The translations under genes were made by a program, and so were the position numbers. Positions 63,409 through 64,000 of a stretch of 64,000 nt of DNA are shown here, in pieces. The DNA is from Niabella drilacis (GTDB lineage Bacteria > Bacteroidota > Bacteroidia > Chitinophagales > Chitinophagaceae), in contig NZ_FMZO01000003.1 of NCBI RefSeq assembly GCF_900101395.1, positions 327,664 to 391,663 on the forward strand, in the 5' to 3' direction. The first letter of the stretch is position 1, and each line of letters begins with the position of its first letter. The notes beneath the pieces are model-generated. The model saw only the letters and a list, made by a program, of their open reading frames with translations, had not been told where the DNA came from and did no database searches.

Positions 63409-63715
63409 TCGCATGCGCGTCAGGTTAATTTTAGGAATAGTGGTTAAAGGCCAAAGCTGCAGCGCAGCGTTGCGCTTATTAGCAACGAACAGGAGATGGA
63501 ACAGAGGTGCAGCGCACCGGTAATATAAGCTTTCCCAATATATCCCCGCCGCGCTGCGGCTACGGGTAAGTCCCTGGAAGTGCTTGTTACCATTATTTGC
63601 GGCGCGCTGCGCCTGCTATCAAAAGATGAGGTCTTTTTTAGCTTCCAAAGGCTTATTCATACTACATTTTATGGTAATAGACCTGTTTTTTATCTTGACG
63701 CGCTCCCGATAGCCA
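63409..63715. repeat. Hairpin-rich tandem repeat, unit 1 (about 307 bp)
   Basis: First of two head-to-tail copies. It has four GC hairpins in AT-rich DNA: AGCGCA-GCGT-TGCGCT (63461-63476), GGTGC-AGC-GCACC (63506-63518), GCCGC-GCT-GCGGC (63548-63560, with outer CCC/GGG pairs) and GGCGC-GCT-GCGCC (63601-63613). Three share an AGC/GCT centre. An AAAAGA-TGAGG-TCTTTT stem with a T-tail ends the unit. Confidence 0.85.
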
Positions 63716-64000
63716 TCGCATGCGCGTCAGGTTAATTTTAGGAATAGTGGTTAATGGCAAAAGCTGCGGCGCAGCGTTGCGCTTATTAGTACCGAACAGG
63801 AGATGGAACAGCGGTGCAGCGCACCGGTAATATTAAGTTTTCCCCGAAAAGATTCCCGCCGCGCTGCGGCTACGGGCAAGTCCCTGGAAGTGCTTGTTAC
63901 CATTATTTGCGGCGCGCTGCGCCTGCTATCAAAAGATGAGGTCTTTTTTGGCCTCCAAAGGCTTATTCATACTACATTTTATGGCCATAGACCTGTTTTT
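63716..64000. repeat. Hairpin-rich tandem repeat, unit 2 (cut by window end)
   Basis: Second copy of the unit at 63409, with the same four hairpins. It is truncated at the window end, so the full copy number is unknown. Confidence 0.85.

Noticed and set aside
1..64000. tRNA genes
   Set aside because: No spacer contains a T-loop of the GGTTCRANTCC type with matching acceptor arms.

Overview
This window is chromosomal DNA from a member of the Bacteroidota, most likely the family Chitinophagaceae; a Niabella-like genus is a guess. The evidence is a SusC/SusD pair, a lipid-anchored TamL-type Omp85 protein, a DarA/DarB dialkylresorcinol pair as found in flexirubin producers, TANNTTTG promoter boxes in place of sigma70 boxes, and little sign of Shine-Dalgarno sequences. 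I see no rRNA, tRNA, phage, CRISPR array or intact insertion sequence. One RNA gene is clear: the small SRP RNA.

Layout. 0-2.2 kb: LutB lactate-oxidation subunit and a membrane-anchored TlpA-like protein. 2.2-3.7 kb: exported DUF3472 protein. 3.8-8.3 kb, all minus strand: a compact dialkylresorcinol locus (exported small protein, DarA, DarB, two terminators, a small HTH-like protein, a BtrH-type acyltransferase). 8.7-9.8 kb: rpsP-rimM. 9.8-13.3 kb: an orphan lipoprotein and a tandem-domain SGNH hydrolase. 13.6-17.5 kb: DinB-like protein, DNA polymerase IV, SRP RNA, fructose-6-phosphate aldolase/transaldolase and a LolC/E-type permease. 18-24.6 kb: rRNA/tRNA modification genes (TrmH family, TruB, MnmE), TamL and a NIPSNAP protein. 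24.9-36.2 kb: a polysaccharide or rhamnoside utilisation locus (AraC regulator, PhyH dioxygenase, sugar isomerase, SusC, SusD, GH106-like enzyme), followed by two exported thioredoxin-fold proteins, one without the CxxC pair. 38.9-46.2 kb: mostly housekeeping (cca, tsaC, a glycosyltransferase, dapD, rsgA, isoaspartyl peptidase, gamma carbonic anhydrase). 46.4-49.1 kb: an AmgK-like sugar kinase fused to a RapZ C-terminal domain, a four-helix-bundle protein of the 23S rRNA intervening-sequence family, and a MurU-like nucleotidyltransferase, which suggests peptidoglycan amino-sugar recycling. 49.5-52.9 kb: AraC regulator, Bcr/CflA-type exporter, aldo/keto reductase. 53.2-63.4 kb: M1 peptidase, pentapeptide protein, ExbD, TonB, Psd, a peroxiredoxin-thioredoxin cassette, an NlpC/P60 lipoprotein and two exported proteins.

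The least explained content is in the spacers. There is a 132-bp MITE-like element in two near-identical copies, with terminal inverted repeats and two hairpins whose loop regions are exact reverse complements. A roughly 370-bp structured repeat follows two different genes. A tandem repeat of about 307 bp packed with GC hairpins runs off the right end. A class of short quasi-repetitive spacer phrases recurs at many gene ends. Spacer-type sequence also appears inside coding regions: a heptanucleotide array in mnmE, a palindrome in the kinase-RapZ fusion, and the start of the MurU-like gene. Six genes carry a TANNTTTG box 4-5 nt before the start codon, which predicts leaderless mRNAs.
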